Shown one piece after another: positions 9,203 to 18,999 of a stretch of DNA of 64,000 nt. Made by a program: the position numbers and the translations under genes. The stretch lies in the NCBI GenBank assembly GCA_012103455.1, contig WLWT01000001.1:2342001-2406000 (forward strand), written 5' to 3'. The stretch is from Gammaproteobacteria bacterium (GTDB taxonomy: Bacteria; Pseudomonadota; Gammaproteobacteria; HK1). Each line of letters opens with the position of its first letter. The first letter of the stretch is position 1. Under the pieces are notes generated by a model, which had not been told where the DNA came from, made no database searches, and worked only from the letters and a program-made list of their open reading frames with translations.

Positions 9203-10765
9203 TCAGTCCACTGACAAGCTAGCGATGCGCTGGTTGATGGCAGGCGCCATGTTTGCCACGAATAGCGCTAGGCGCTCGCGCATCGTGGCGATGTTTTCAG
9301 TTTGGCTGGCAGTCGAGACCGCCACGATGGCGCCACTAGGATCGCCCGATAGCCGGCCCAGCAGGCCCAATAATTTTGCCTTCTCGGGGCTGTTAGTGGT
9401 GCGCTCGCCGATCACGAACCAGCGCCAGATGAGCCGGGTTTTTGTGCTGCCGCCGCCAGTGGCTCTAACTAAGGTTTCGAAGATGGGCGGCTCGTTTGGT
9501 AGTGCGCGCTTGAATTCGCGCACCCGGCGCCAATTCGATTCCCTGTAGTCGGCGTGCTCGACACTCACCAACTCACTGCCTTGCACATTTGTGGCGAAGT
9601 AGGCGAGGCGTAAATCTATCTGCACACTCTCGCCGGCGAATTCGTAGGCCGCTGCGTGCAATGCCGTGGCGCCGCCGTAGATGGGCTGCCACTCGGCGGT
9701 TGCGGCCAACGGCCCCCGCCAAGCCGCGGTGGCTCGTATGGGAGCAATGTCGGCATTGCCAGGGCTTTGGCCCTGTTGCGTGAGCAACCATGCGGCGGCG
9801 GTTGGCGCTGTCACCAGCGCCAGCACGCAGGCTATAGTAAGCGCCGGTTTTTGCGCCGGTGCTGCGGTTTCGCTGGATATGCGGTTGGCGGTGGTACCAT
9901 CGGATGATGCCTTGTGCGTGTCGGCCAAGCGACTGCCTAGCCAGAGCAACGGGGCCAGCGCTACGGTAAAAAGAACCCAGCCGAAGAATTCATGGTCATG
10001 CACCAGGGAGGAACGCATCTCGGTGACATAGCCGGCGAAGATGATGCCGGTTACCCGGATCCAGTTGAACACAACGGAGAGCAACACCGAGACGATGATG
10101 AAAACAGATGCTCTGAGGGGGCTACGAAGATGCATGTAGGCGAATAAGGTGGCGATGGAGACCATGGCCAGCAGATAACGCAAGCCCGCACACACCCGTT
10201 CGATGGCAAACTGTCCCCGCGGGATGGTCATGTAGTGGCCTTCCACGTGCACCGGTACACCGATAAAGCGCAGTATGTGGGTGGCGGCTACCGTGGTGAT
10301 CTCTTGCAGGGGGGGGATCAACACGTCCCACACGGGGATGACCAGTAGCATGCAGCCTAGTGGGAACGCCGCCACACGCACCACGGCGAAACCGAACAAG
10401 GACCAGACGATGCCGATGGGCGCCGCCGCGAATGCCATCTGCGACAGTAAATCGATGCCGGAGATGGCCCCTAGCCACGCAATCAGGGCAACTCCCACCA
10501 AGAACCCAAGGCCCAATAGACTCGGTTGCCAAGGTTGCATGGCGAGTTGTTGCCGGCGCATCCACAGCATGTAAAGACCGACGGGTATCAACAAAAGGCC
10601 GTGGCCATAGGCTTGGTGTTGCCACCACAATAGGCTTAAGAACACTGCCGTGTCGGCATGTAACAAGCCGAATAGCACGAGCGCGGTGCCCGCCCCTAGC
10701 AGCATCAGCCGCCGTTTGTCAGCGTTCTCGGTGTGCATTAACGGATCTGGATTTCGGGTTAGCAT
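9203..10765 (-). CDS. xrtA: Exosortase fused to EpsI domain (XrtA type)
   Basis: The 520-residue protein has about eight hydrophobic segments in its first 300 residues, followed by a soluble EpsI-type domain. The exosortase catalytic triad is visible: Cys in ERVCAGLRYLLA, Arg in NWIRVTGIIFAGY, and His in HDHEFFGWVLF. Exosortases are membrane transpeptidases that process PEP-CTERM proteins, usually beside exopolysaccharide genes; EpsI is part of that export system. Here it is convergent with the acetyltransferase gene. No PEP-CTERM substrate or other eps gene is visible in the window. ATG 10765 is taken as the start; an internal ATG at 10738 is an alternative. Confidence 0.88.
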   Translation of the reverse strand: MLTRNPDPLMHTENADKRRLMLLGAGTALVLFGLLHADTAVFLSLLWWQHQAYGHGLLLIPVGLYMLWMRRQQLAMQPWQPSLLGLGFLVGVALIAWLGAISGIDLLSQMAFAAAPIGIVWSLFGFAVVRVAAFPLGCMLLVIPVWDVLIPPLQEITTVAATHILRFIGVPVHVEGHYMTIPRGQFAIERVCAGLRYLLAMVSIATLFAYMHLRSPLRASVFIIVSVLLSVVFNWIRVTGIIFAGYVTEMRSSLVHDHEFFGWVLFTVALAPLLWLGSRLADTHKASSDGTTANRISSETAAPAQKPALTIACVLALVTAPTAAAWLLTQQGQSPGNADIAPIRATAAWRGPLAATAEWQPIYGGATALHAAAYEFAGESVQIDLRLAYFATNVQGSELVSVEHADYRESNWRRVREFKRALPNEPPIFETLVRATGGGSTKTRLIWRWFVIGERTTNSPEKAKLLGLLGRLSGDPSGAIVAVSTASQTENIATMRERLALFVANMAPAINQRIASLSVD

Positions 10766-11072
10766 GATTGCCCGATAAGCGGGGCGAGACAGGATATTTT
10801 AAGCGGCAATAGTGATTGACGGCAGGGTAGGATAAGAGCAGGCGCTGGGCCGCTAAACGGCATGTGCCACAGTGACTCATATGCCACAGTTACCGTGCTG
10901 CCTGCGGCTGTTAGACTAAGCAACTTTTGATGTCCTATGGTTGTCTTGGACCGTGGTTTTATCGTGTGACCGGGCCGCGTCCGAGCAAAGCCATCGAAGC
11001 GCTGTTGCCGGCCCTGGTCCTGAAACTACAGATCTACAGAAATCGACGTTCCACTACAAAGGAGTTGATTAA
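10766..11072. other. Intergenic region upstream of the aldolase gene
   Basis: This 307-bp stretch lies between the divergent exosortase and aldolase genes and must hold both promoters. No long frame has coding character. At its right end an AAAGGAG ribosome-binding site sits 7 nt before GTG 11073. No operator, riboswitch or clear sigma-70 pair could be assigned with confidence. Confidence 0.5.
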
Positions 11073-11864
11073 GTGAGACCGAACCGTGTGTTGGAGCGGA
11101 TGGTGGCCGGTGAGAAAGTGATCAATGGCTGGTGTGCCATCCCCAGTTCCGTTAGCGCCGAGACTATGGCGCATCAGGCCTTCGATAGTGTGACAGTAGA
11201 CATGCAGCATGGGTTGATCGACTACCAGTGCGCGTTGACGATGTTGCAGGCTATATCGCAAACCCAGGCGACCCCGCTTTGCCGGGTGCCGTGGCTCGAG
11301 CCTGGCATCATTATGAAGATGCTGGATGCGGGCGCCTACGGTGTTATTTGTCCCATGGTCAATATACCGCAGGATGCGCACGCGTTTGTCTCTGCCTGCT
11401 CCTATGCACCGGACGGCATGCGCAGCTTCGGGCCAACCCGCGCCGTGGTCTACGGTGGCGCCGACTACGCGCAACACGCCAACCGCTCGATGTTGAAGCT
11501 CGCTATGATCGAGACCAAGCAGGCGGTGGCGAATATGGAGGCGATTATGGCAACGCCGGGTTTGTCCGGTGTCTACATAGGTCCGTCCGATCTCTCTTTA
11601 TCCTATGGTTATACGCCGAAGTTGGATCACGATGAGCCGGCGGTGTTGGAGATAATCGGGCAGATCTGCGAATGCGCCAAGAGGCACGGCATTTTGGCCG
11701 GCATCCACTGCCTGAGTCCAGCTTACGCCAAGCGGATGCACGCCGAGGGTTTCGATATGGTGACCCTGGCCAGCGACAACCGGCTCATCGCCGCTGGCGC
11801 CGCGGAGCATATCGCGCTGGTGCGCGCCAGCGATGCGGGCGACGGACCGGCAGGTCAGTACTGA
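11073..11864 (+). CDS. HpcH/HpaI-family aldolase
   Basis: The 263-residue protein is the usual length for class II pyruvate-type aldolases (HpcH/HpaI, PF03328). The TIM-barrel landmarks are present: VDMQHGLIDY near residue 48, CRVPWLEP (the substrate-binding Arg), MIETKQAVAN (metal-binding Glu) and GVYIGPSDLSLSYG (metal-binding Asp). The family cleaves or forms 2-keto-3-deoxy acids or 2-oxo-4-hydroxy acids with pyruvate as product. GTG 11073 has a strong AAAGGAG upstream. The PanE-like reductase follows 47 bp downstream in the same direction, so the two probably share a transcript. The true substrate cannot be set from sequence; a sugar-acid is plausible given hyi/otnK further along. Confidence 0.85.
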   Translation: MRPNRVLERMVAGEKVINGWCAIPSSVSAETMAHQAFDSVTVDMQHGLIDYQCALTMLQAISQTQATPLCRVPWLEPGIIMKMLDAGAYGVICPMVNIPQDAHAFVSACSYAPDGMRSFGPTRAVVYGGADYAQHANRSMLKLAMIETKQAVANMEAIMATPGLSGVYIGPSDLSLSYGYTPKLDHDEPAVLEIIGQICECAKRHGILAGIHCLSPAYAKRMHAEGFDMVTLASDNRLIAAGAAEHIALVRASDAGDGPAGQY

Positions 11865-11911
11865 GTGACCAGTACGTAAATTATCAGTATCAAGCTAGTC
11901 GCGAACAGGCG

Positions 11912-12934
11912 GTGGCTGAGGTGTGTGCCAAAAAAGTATGTATCGTAGGGGCGGGTGCCATGGGTGGCTCCTTCGCAGCGCTGCTGGACCGTGCCGGCCA
12001 TGCGGTTCGCGCGGTCGATAATCGGGCCGCTCATGTCGCTGCCATCGAACGGGACGGATTGCGTATGACGGGTGCGTTGGGAGAGCACTGGGCGCGCATT
12101 GAAGTGTCCACCGGTGAGGCCCTGGAAGCGGGGTGGGCCGATTGGGTCATCGTATTCACCGATACCAACGGCACTCGCGCGGCTGGAGAAATAGCCAAGT
12201 CCGTTATGGCTGCCGATGGTTGTACCGTTACCATGCAAAACGGTATCGGCAATGTGGATGCGCTCTGTGACATCCTAGGCCATGGCACCATGGGCCGTGA
12301 GAAAGTCCTGGGTGGCTCCAGTATGTGCAGCGCCGCGGTGATGGCGCCGGGGCATGTAGTATTCACCCATCACGGCCCCACCACCTTGGGCGAGTTGGAT
12401 GGCACGCGCTCGGAGCGGCTCAATGCTCTAGTGGAGCTGTTGTCTTCAGCCGGGCTGGATATCGCCGTAAGCGGTGATATCCATGGAAAGATCTGGAATA
12501 AGTTCATCCTCAACTGCGGGGTTAACGCGCTGTGTGCGGTGAGCGGCATGCGCAGTGGCGAGATGGCCCGCGTCCCCGAACTCTACGCACTACAAGACCG
12601 CATCATTGATGAGGCCCTGGCGGTGGCGGCTGCCAAAGGCATCGTCCTCCCAGACAAGGACATCAGGACCACCGTCAAAAAAGCAGCCTTTTATAGGTTC
12701 AACAAACCGTCCATGCTCCAGCACATAGAGGCGGGCAAAAAGACCGAGATCGATGCTATCAACGGCGCCTTGGTGCGTGAAGCCAAAGCTGTTGGCATTG
12801 CGGTGCCGTACAACGAGGCCTTGGTTGCGCTGCTAAAGGGTGTGGAAACGCGGCGCCGGCGCGAAGAGGAAGGGATGGATATTGACTACGACGGCTGGGA
12901 GGCCCGCATTCAAGATGAGCCCTTGCCGGATTAA
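11912..12934 (+). CDS. 2-dehydropantoate 2-reductase-like (PanE/ApbA family) oxidoreductase
   Basis: The 340-residue protein starts with a Rossmann NADP-binding motif, KKVCIVGAGAMGGSFAALL, and has the C-terminal helical domain of the family with KIWNKFILNCGVNALCAVS, in which Lys and Asn take part in catalysis. The family reduces 2-keto acids such as ketopantoate in the cytoplasm. The open frame extends back into the aldolase gene; GTG 11912 or GTG 11921 are the likely starts because the Rossmann motif should be at the N-terminus. Position after an HpcH/HpaI aldolase suggests reduction of an aldolase-derived keto acid rather than coenzyme A synthesis, but panE itself cannot be excluded. Confidence 0.8.
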   Translation: MAEVCAKKVCIVGAGAMGGSFAALLDRAGHAVRAVDNRAAHVAAIERDGLRMTGALGEHWARIEVSTGEALEAGWADWVIVFTDTNGTRAAGEIAKSVMAADGCTVTMQNGIGNVDALCDILGHGTMGREKVLGGSSMCSAAVMAPGHVVFTHHGPTTLGELDGTRSERLNALVELLSSAGLDIAVSGDIHGKIWNKFILNCGVNALCAVSGMRSGEMARVPELYALQDRIIDEALAVAAAKGIVLPDKDIRTTVKKAAFYRFNKPSMLQHIEAGKKTEIDAINGALVREAKAVGIAVPYNEALVALLKGVETRRRREEEGMDIDYDGWEARIQDEPLPD

Positions 12935-13024
12935 GCGCCGAGCCCCCGGCAGGGTTGAGCGCCAAGCAAGCCAATCCAGCCGCGCAAAGCCCACGCCGGA
13001 TCCACGAAAGAGGAATATACCACT

Positions 13025-13453
13025 GTGCCCGCAACACCATCCGAAGCATCCGCCGCCGACGCCCAGGAGGCCATAGTCGAGGAGCTGGGCTTCTTTGACG
13101 ATTGGTCCGATCGCTACCGCTATCTCATCGATCTGGGTCGCAAGTTACCGCCATTCCGCGACGAGTGGTGCACTGACGCCCACCGCATCGACGGCTGTCA
13201 ATCACAGGTATGGATGCACTACGAGATGACGGGCGATGTGCTCGATATCCGCGCCACTAGCGATGCGGCCATCGTCTCTGGGCTGATCGCCTTATTGATC
13301 CGGGTGTACAGTTTGCGCCCGCCGGAGGAGATTTTGGCGACCCACCCCGAGTTCGTGGAGCGCACCGGGCTTAAAGGTTATTTGAGTCCAACCCGCAGCA
13401 ACGGTCTTGCTTCCATGTTATCAGCGGTGTTTGCAGCGGCCAAGGCGGTCTGA
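13025..13453 (+). CDS. sufE: SufE-type cysteine desulfurase activator
   Basis: The 142-residue protein has the SufE fold with the sulfur-accepting cysteine in [10 protein letters not shown] (about residue 58). SufE takes persulfide sulfur from SufS (or CsdA) and passes it to the Fe-S assembly scaffold. GTG 13025 is preceded by an AGAGGAA sequence. Neither sufS nor sufBCD is next to it, which is common for stand-alone sufE/csdE genes. The yidD gene begins 25 bp downstream. The choice between SufE and CsdE is not settled by sequence alone. Confidence 0.9.
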   Translation: MPATPSEASAADAQEAIVEELGFFDDWSDRYRYLIDLGRKLPPFRDEWCTDAHRIDGCQSQVWMHYEMTGDVLDIRATSDAAIVSGLIALLIRVYSLRPPEEILATHPEFVERTGLKGYLSPTRSNGLASMLSAVFAAAKAV

Positions 13454-13478
13454 AGAGCAAGCGGGTGTAAGCGAAGTG

Positions 13479-13712
13479 ATGAGTCGGCGCGGGCAGACAA
13501 TCCTGGTACGATTGTTTTACTGTGGCGTGCGCGCTTATCAACTGTTCATATCGCCTGTGTTGCCGCCTAGCTGCCGGCATCTACCCACTTGCTCGGAATA
13601 TGCGCTGGAAGCGCTGGCGAAGCATGGGGCAGTGTGGGGCTCGTGGTTGACGCTTCGCCGGCTTTTTAGGTGTCATCCTTGGGGCACCAGTGGATACGAC
13701 CCGGTACCATGA
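13479..13712 (+). CDS. yidD: Membrane protein insertion efficiency factor YidD
   Basis: The small 77-residue protein carries the family signature [20 protein letters not shown] with its conserved cysteines, and ends with a [13 protein letters not shown] tail typical of YidD. It is a membrane-associated protein that aids YidC-dependent insertion. ATG 13479 (or GTG 13476) is taken as the start because the family begins shortly before the amphipathic helix; the longer open frame overlaps sufE. In many proteobacteria yidD lies between rnpA and yidC, so its place here after sufE is unusual. Confidence 0.9.
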   Translation: MSRRGQTILVRLFYCGVRAYQLFISPVLPPSCRHLPTCSEYALEALAKHGAVWGSWLTLRRLFRCHPWGTSGYDPVP

Positions 13713-13756
13713 ACTCCCCATCGTCTCACCATTACCAGTCGTTTTAGAGGATCCCG

Positions 13757-15694
13757 ATGCCTGATATCACCTTGTCCGACGGATCGGTTCGGCATTTCGA
13801 TGCGTCTTTGCGTGGTGACGAGTTGGCTGCCAGCATCAGCAAGTCGTTAGCCCGCGATGCACTCGCCCTGCGCATCAATGGTGAGTTGCGCGACCTCACT
13901 ACTCGTGTCGAGACCGATGCCACGGTGGCTATCATTACCCGCATTTCTGATGAGGGCCTTGAATTGTTGCGCCACGACGCGGCGCATGTGATGGCCGAAG
14001 CCGTCAAAGAGCTGTTTCCAGGGACGCAGGTGACCATTGGTCCAGCGATAGAGGATGGTTTTTATTATGACTTCGCCCGCGACGAGCCGTTCACCTCAGA
14101 GGATTTGGCGATCATAGAAGCCCGTATGCGGGACATCGTGGAGCGTGACGAGGCTATAGAGCGCGAGGTTTGGGCACGCGATGAGGCGGTGAGCTTCTTT
14201 CGCGGGATGGGCGAAGCGTACAAAGCGGAGATCATCGAAGGCATACCCTCGGATGAACCGCTCTCGCTCTACCGGCAGGGAGATTTCATCGATCTGTGCC
14301 GTGGTCCGCATCTGCCTTCGACCGGCCGGCTCGGCAAGGCGTTCAAGTTGACCAAAGTGGCCGGCGCCTACTGGCGCGGCGATCCGCGCAACGCCATGCT
14401 GCAACGCATCTACGGCACTGCCTGGGCTGATGACAAAGCGCTCAAAGCTTATCTCACCCGCATCGAGGAGGCGGAGAAGCGCGACCACCGGCGCCTCGGC
14501 CGCCAACTCGATCTGTTCCACTTTCAAGAAGAGGCGCCCGGCGCCGTATTCTGGCATCCCAAGGGCTGGACTTTATTCCAGTTGCTCATCGATTACATGC
14601 GCCGGCGTCAGGATGAGGCGGGTTACTTGGAGGTGAACACGCCGGAGGTGATGGACCGCAGCTTGTGGGAGGCGTCCGGGCACTGGGATACTTTTCACGA
14701 GCATATGTTTACCACCGTCACGGAAGATGAGCGGGTGTTCGCTATCAAGCCGATGAATTGTCCCGGGCACGTGCAGGTGTACAACAACCAACTGCGCAGC
14801 TACCGGGAGCTGCCACTGCGCATTTCCGAGTTCGGTAAAGTGCACCGCTATGAACCGTCCGGCGCCCTACACGGATTGATGCGGGTGCGGGCTTTTACCC
14901 AGGATGATGCGCATATCTTCTGCACGCCGGCGCAGATCACTCAAGCCTCTAAAGAGGTGTGCGAGTTACTGCTCGGTATTTATGCCGACTTCGGCTTTCA
15001 CGAGGTGCGGGTGAAATTCGCCGATAGGCCGGAAAAGCGGGTGGGTTCGGATAAGGTCTGGGACCAGGCGGAGCAGGCGTTGCAAGAGGCGTGCAAGGCC
15101 TCGGGGCTGGAATACACCACCAATCCTGGGGAAGGGGCGTTCTATGGACCTAAGCTCGAGTTCGTGTTGCGCGATGCCATCGGCAGGGATTGGCAATGCG
15201 GTACTTTGCAGGTGGATTTGAATTTACCGAATCGTCTGGGTGCGCAATACGTGGCCGAGGATGGCGCCAAGCATATGCCGGTTATGCTGCACCGGGCCTT
15301 ATTCGGCTCACTGGAGCGGTTTACCGGGATTTTGCTCGAGCATCACGCGGGCGCTCTCCCGTTTTGGTTGGCGCCTGTGCAGATTATGGTGGCCACCATT
15401 ACGTCGGATGCCGACGGTTATGCCGGTGAAGTGGTGCAAGCCTTCAGGGCGGCCGGGTTGCGGGCCGAGATGGATGTGCGCAATGAAAAGATCGCTTACA
15501 AAGTGCGCGCGCACAGTTTAGTCAAGATCCCGGCCATCTGCGCCGTGGGCAAAAAAGAGATCGAGGACCGAACGGTGGCGGTACGCCGGCTTGGATCTAG
15601 GCAGCAACAGACAATGGCGTTGGCCGAGGCCATCGAGCAACTCGCGCAGGAGAACAAGACCCGCGGCCAAAGCGCGGCCAGTGAGGCGGCGTAG
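13757..15694 (+). CDS. thrS: Threonyl-tRNA synthetase
   Basis: The 645-residue protein has the full ThrRS order: TGS domain (1-60), editing N2 domain with [11 protein letters not shown], class II catalytic core with the zinc ligands in [15 protein letters not shown] and [11 protein letters not shown], and the C-terminal anticodon-binding domain. It attaches threonine to tRNA-Thr in the cytoplasm. ATG 13757 has an AGAGGA site 9 nt upstream. The infC-rpmI-rplT genes that usually follow thrS in gammaproteobacteria are absent; a convergent gene lies downstream instead. Confidence 0.97.
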   Translation: MPDITLSDGSVRHFDASLRGDELAASISKSLARDALALRINGELRDLTTRVETDATVAIITRISDEGLELLRHDAAHVMAEAVKELFPGTQVTIGPAIEDGFYYDFARDEPFTSEDLAIIEARMRDIVERDEAIEREVWARDEAVSFFRGMGEAYKAEIIEGIPSDEPLSLYRQGDFIDLCRGPHLPSTGRLGKAFKLTKVAGAYWRGDPRNAMLQRIYGTAWADDKALKAYLTRIEEAEKRDHRRLGRQLDLFHFQEEAPGAVFWHPKGWTLFQLLIDYMRRRQDEAGYLEVNTPEVMDRSLWEASGHWDTFHEHMFTTVTEDERVFAIKPMNCPGHVQVYNNQLRSYRELPLRISEFGKVHRYEPSGALHGLMRVRAFTQDDAHIFCTPAQITQASKEVCELLLGIYADFGFHEVRVKFADRPEKRVGSDKVWDQAEQALQEACKASGLEYTTNPGEGAFYGPKLEFVLRDAIGRDWQCGTLQVDLNLPNRLGAQYVAEDGAKHMPVMLHRALFGSLERFTGILLEHHAGALPFWLAPVQIMVATITSDADGYAGEVVQAFRAAGLRAEMDVRNEKIAYKVRAHSLVKIPAICAVGKKEIEDRTVAVRRLGSRQQQTMALAEAIEQLAQENKTRGQSAASEAA

Positions 15695-15706
15695 CCCAGG
15701 GAGGGA

Positions 15707-15722
15707 CTAGCCCAAGGGCTAG
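15707..15722. terminator. Perfect palindrome between convergent genes, possible bidirectional terminator
   Basis: CTAGCCC-AA-GGGCTAG forms a 7-bp perfect stem with a 2-nt gap in the 63-bp space between thrS and the convergent dehydratase gene. No T-run follows directly on the plus strand, so it would be a weak or Rho-assisted terminator. Confidence 0.35.
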
Positions 15723-15757
15723 CTTCTAGGCGTTGTCTAGCTTTAGGCACCTAACTT

Positions 15758-16759
15758 TTAGGCAGTCACGACTGTAGGCGTGTGGCCGTCCAGGAGCAGC
15801 CGGTACCGCGCTGCGTCTATATTGCCGCCGGAGAGCACCACGGCGATCCGCTTGCCCCGCATCATCCGCCGCTCTTGCAGCAACGCTGCAAGGGTGGCGG
15901 CGCCTGCACCCTCGGCAATGTTGTGAGTGCAAGAGAAGAACTGGCGTACGGCATCGGCTATATCGTCTTCGGTGACAGCCACCAGCCGCGATACACCTGC
16001 GCGAAGCATGGCTAGCGCGTCTGGGTGGGGTATGCGCACCGCCAGCCCCTCGGCGAAGGTCGCGCAGTGGTTGGTGGAGACGGGCTGACCGTGCTCGAGG
16101 GAGTGCAGATAAGCAGGCGCGTTGGTGGCCACCACACCTATCACTTCCGTGTCTAGACCGAGCGCATCGCGGGCCGCGATGACACCACAGCATCCACTGC
16201 CCATGCCGACTGGTACATAGACGGCATCGAGCCGCGTTACAGCCTCCAGCAGTTCCAAACCGTAGCTGGCCACACCCTCTACTAGGTGCGGGTGAAAAGA
16301 TTCGAATAGATGCCAGCCGCGCTTGGCGGCCAACCGGCGGGCATGATCAAAAGCGGCGTTGAAGTCTTCTCCGTGCTCGATCAATTCGCCGCCCATGGCG
16401 CGTATGGCGGCATTTTTATCCGGGTTGTTACCTTCAGGTACCACTATGACGGCGTTTAAGCTCGCATCCCGTGCGGCGTATACCACGCTTTGGCCATGAT
16501 TTCCCGTCGAAGCGGCCACGACGCCCCAGGTCGGTGATCGAGCTGCGGGTTCGCGCTCTTTTAGCTCGTGCACGTAATTGATGCCGCCACGGATCTTGAA
16601 AGCACCGGTGGGCGTATGATTTTCGTGTTTCACCCAAACGGACGCGCCGCTCAATTCGCTGAGCCCCGGCCAATGGATTTGAGGTGTTGGATTCATCCGC
16701 ACATGGACACGCGCTGTCACCGTGCGTAGCCGGGCCAGCGAGGGTGTTGGTGTTTTCAT
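15758..16759 (-). CDS. PLP-dependent threonine dehydratase-like enzyme
   Basis: The 333-residue protein is a fold-type II PLP enzyme. The Schiff-base lysine is in PTGAFKIRGGINYVH, the phosphate-binding glycine loop is VGMGSGCCGV, and the substrate loop is AASTGNHGQS. It lacks a C-terminal ACT regulatory domain, so it resembles catabolic threonine/serine dehydratases or hydroxy-amino-acid ammonia-lyases. The open frame runs 84 codons further upstream into the preceding gene. ATG 16759 is chosen because the family starts here and lies 10 bp after the upstream stop, suggesting cotranscription with the Ldh2-type dehydrogenase. Confidence 0.85.
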   Translation of the reverse strand: MKTPTPSLARLRTVTARVHVRMNPTPQIHWPGLSELSGASVWVKHENHTPTGAFKIRGGINYVHELKEREPAARSPTWGVVAASTGNHGQSVVYAARDASLNAVIVVPEGNNPDKNAAIRAMGGELIEHGEDFNAAFDHARRLAAKRGWHLFESFHPHLVEGVASYGLELLEAVTRLDAVYVPVGMGSGCCGVIAARDALGLDTEVIGVVATNAPAYLHSLEHGQPVSTNHCATFAEGLAVRIPHPDALAMLRAGVSRLVAVTEDDIADAVRQFFSCTHNIAEGAGAATLAALLQERRMMRGKRIAVVLSGGNIDAARYRLLLDGHTPTVVTA

Positions 16760-16769
16760 TAGGCGTTCT

Positions 16770-17783
16770 TCATTGCGCTGCCAAGCGTTGTAGTTCCTCG
16801 TAGAGAACCGGCGCCACGGTAATGCCCTCTTCAGGTGTTCTTTTACGCGCCTCATAGCGTCTGTCACTGGGCAAGCGGGTACCGGGCTGAGCCATGATCG
16901 CTTCGAACAGCTTTTCCGCGTGGGCGAGGGCGTTACTACCGGCACCGTTGGTTTTCGCCGGATCGATACACAATAAGAACTCGCCACCCGTTGGCGGTCC
17001 GCCGTCGCCATTGTCGGCGGCGGTGGATTCGAAGCTGAATAGATCGCCTATAAGGGCGCCTGCCAGCAGTTCCACCATCAACGCGATGGCCGCTCCTTTG
17101 TAGCCACCGAAGCACAGTTGCGCACCTTTGAGCGCCATTTCGGGATCGGTGGTGGGCGCGCCATCCGGGCCGAGGGCCCATCCTTCAGGGATGGGTTTGC
17201 CGTCCCGTAGATGCAGTTGGATCTCGCCCCTAGCGCTGGCGCTGGATGCTTGATCGAACACCAGTGGCGAGTGGCCTTGCCGTGGCCAGGCGAAGCCCAT
17301 CGGATTAGTGCCGTATAGCGGCTTGGTCCCGCCTGCTGGCGCCACGTAGCTCAGGGCGGCGGTGAAAGCGAAAGCCACCAAGCCATGGCCGGCCAAGGTT
17401 TCCACCTCGGGCCACAGGGCGGCGAAGTGGTGGGTATTGGTGATCCCCGCCGCTGCGATGCCTTGTTGCCGGGTGCGCTCAATCAACGGTGCATAGGCGG
17501 TTTTTAACGCCAGCGGGGCAAAGCCGCGTTTGGAGTCGATGTGAATGACGCCCGGTGCCAAGTCTTTTATCAACGGTACCGCATGACCATCCGCTTTACC
17601 GCTCTTGGCCGCTTTGACGTAACCCGGGATGCGAAACAGCCCGTGGGATTTGCACTCATCGCGTTCGGCGTGGGTGACGGTGTCGGCGATGGCCTGTGCC
17701 TGCGCCTCACCGATGCGGTGGCGCGTCAGTATTCGCATGGCGAGCGCATGGGTTTGTTCTAGGGTGAGGTGGGGATCGGACAT
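16770..17783 (-). CDS. Ldh2/YlbC-family NAD(P)-dependent oxidoreductase
   Basis: The 337-residue protein matches the malate/L-lactate/ureidoglycolate dehydrogenase family (PF02615). Diagnostic stretches are ERDECKSHGLFRIPGYV near the N-terminus, GITNTHHFAALWPEV (active-site His) and GTNPMGFAWP. The family oxidises or reduces 2-hydroxy or 2-imino acids with NAD(P). ATG 17783 is preferred over an upstream ATG at 17822 because MSDPHLTLEQ is a typical family start. It precedes the threonine dehydratase-like gene by 10 bp. A role in hydroxy-acid or hydroxy-amino-acid breakdown is likely, but the substrate is not set. Confidence 0.85.
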   Translation of the reverse strand: MSDPHLTLEQTHALAMRILTRHRIGEAQAQAIADTVTHAERDECKSHGLFRIPGYVKAAKSGKADGHAVPLIKDLAPGVIHIDSKRGFAPLALKTAYAPLIERTRQQGIAAAGITNTHHFAALWPEVETLAGHGLVAFAFTAALSYVAPAGGTKPLYGTNPMGFAWPRQGHSPLVFDQASSASARGEIQLHLRDGKPIPEGWALGPDGAPTTDPEMALKGAQLCFGGYKGAAIALMVELLAGALIGDLFSFESTAADNGDGGPPTGGEFLLCIDPAKTNGAGSNALAHAEKLFEAIMAQPGTRLPSDRRYEARKRTPEEGITVAPVLYEELQRLAAQ

Positions 17784-17856
17784 GGCATAAAGGGTTCCGC
17801 TTAGTGTTGGCCGTCCAGCCATCTTTGGGGGAGATTATTGCTGGGGCAACTTATTC

Positions 17857-18270
17857 TCATTGCAGTTCGAAACTGCGCTCGACCAGCAGTCTGTCCTCAT
17901 GGAAGAGCTGCACCCGCCATGTGCCGGGTTTGGACGTGGCGGTGGTGCCGGCGACTTTGAGGCTAACGATAAGATCCGAGTTGTTGCCGAACACGGTTTT
18001 TACGCCTCCGGAGACATACGGTGTACCGTCGGGTTGAATCCAGTTGGCGCGAAAGATCTGCGTACTGGCCACCAGGTTGTAGTCGAATTCGACGTGCAAA
18101 GTGACCTGTTCATCATCCACCGAAAAGAGGGTTTTGGGATTTTTGTTGTTGGTGTAGAGCCAGTAGGATTCGGCGCTTTCGGACAGTGTGCTGTCGGCGA
18201 CGTTGATGGAACAACCGGCTAACCAAGCAAGGCCGAGCCCCATTAGCAATAAAGCTTTAGTCTGGCTCAT
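17857..18270 (-). CDS. Putative lipoprotein, 137 residues
   Basis: The protein has a lipoprotein signal: a hydrophobic segment LLLMGLGLAWLAGC ending in the lipobox LAGC with the cysteine near residue 20. The remaining 117 residues look like a beta-rich periplasmic domain, including NWIQPDGTPYVSGGVKTVFG. The start overlaps the stop region of the DUF2059 gene by 14 bp, so the two are cotranscribed. No known function can be assigned. It is probably anchored to the inner leaflet of the outer membrane. Confidence 0.75.
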   Translation of the reverse strand: MSQTKALLLMGLGLAWLAGCSINVADSTLSESAESYWLYTNNKNPKTLFSVDDEQVTLHVEFDYNLVASTQIFRANWIQPDGTPYVSGGVKTVFGNNSDLIVSLKVAGTTATSKPGTWRVQLFHEDRLLVERSFELQ

Positions 18271-18781
18271 TAATGCTCTCTTTTTCTCTAGCAGCTTTTA
18301 GCTCTTCGCTCATCCGTAGTGACAGTTCGCTGACTAACGGCAACACGCGGCCAAGGTATTTTTCGGTGATCTTGACCGATCCCTGTAATAGTTGAGGGGT
18401 GCGTTCAACCATCTTCAGTCCGATGGGCGAGCGGTAAAAAGCGGCCAGTTCGGCCAGTTCCTCTTTTGCGTAGTGGTTCATGTAGAGTGCTACGTAATCA
18501 TCGCGCACCTGGTTCCAGCCGATTTCGCTGCGTAATACGCCGGCTAACTTGTCCATGTAATGCTCGGCGATGGTTTTGCGCTCGGGTGAACTCTGCAATT
18601 GCCCCATGTTGGTGCGCATGACCCGGCGCGCCTGCTCGTACAATTGCTCTAGCGCCCGGCTAGCCCCTTGGGCCTCCAATACTGCCAGCGCAGCCTGCCG
18701 GTGGGCCTCGTCTTGAGCGGTGACATTGGCCGCCGGCAATAACAGTGCCGTGCTGCAAAGGACTATCGACAACCGACGCAT
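18257..18781 (-). CDS. Exported DUF2059-domain protein
   Basis: The 174-residue protein has a cleavable signal peptide (MRRLSIVLCSTALLLPAANV then TAQ) and one DUF2059 domain, recognisable from YVALYMNHYAKEELAELAAF and YRSPIGLKMVERTPQLLQ. DUF2059 proteins are periplasmic and their role is unknown. It is the first gene of a two-gene minus-strand unit with the lipoprotein, divergent from hyi across 218 bp. Confidence 0.85.
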   Translation of the reverse strand: MRRLSIVLCSTALLLPAANVTAQDEAHRQAALAVLEAQGASRALEQLYEQARRVMRTNMGQLQSSPERKTIAEHYMDKLAGVLRSEIGWNQVRDDYVALYMNHYAKEELAELAAFYRSPIGLKMVERTPQLLQGSVKITEKYLGRVLPLVSELSLRMSEELKAAREKESINEPD

Positions 18782-18999
18782 GGGTATTCGAGTCTCGTGC
18801 GGGAAAGCGGGTTACCGGCATCTCGGCCCAGGTATTTTAGGGCACCGGTGCTGTTATGGGGACAACGCTCAGAGCGCGGTAATTGTGCACTCCGGCGCGA
18901 TTGTGCGATAGGGCGGGAGAGGTGAATTGCGCTGTCAATACGCCGGTGCCACTATGAGCGGCGCTTGTTGCCGAAGTTCGATGGAGGAGTGCGCCCACG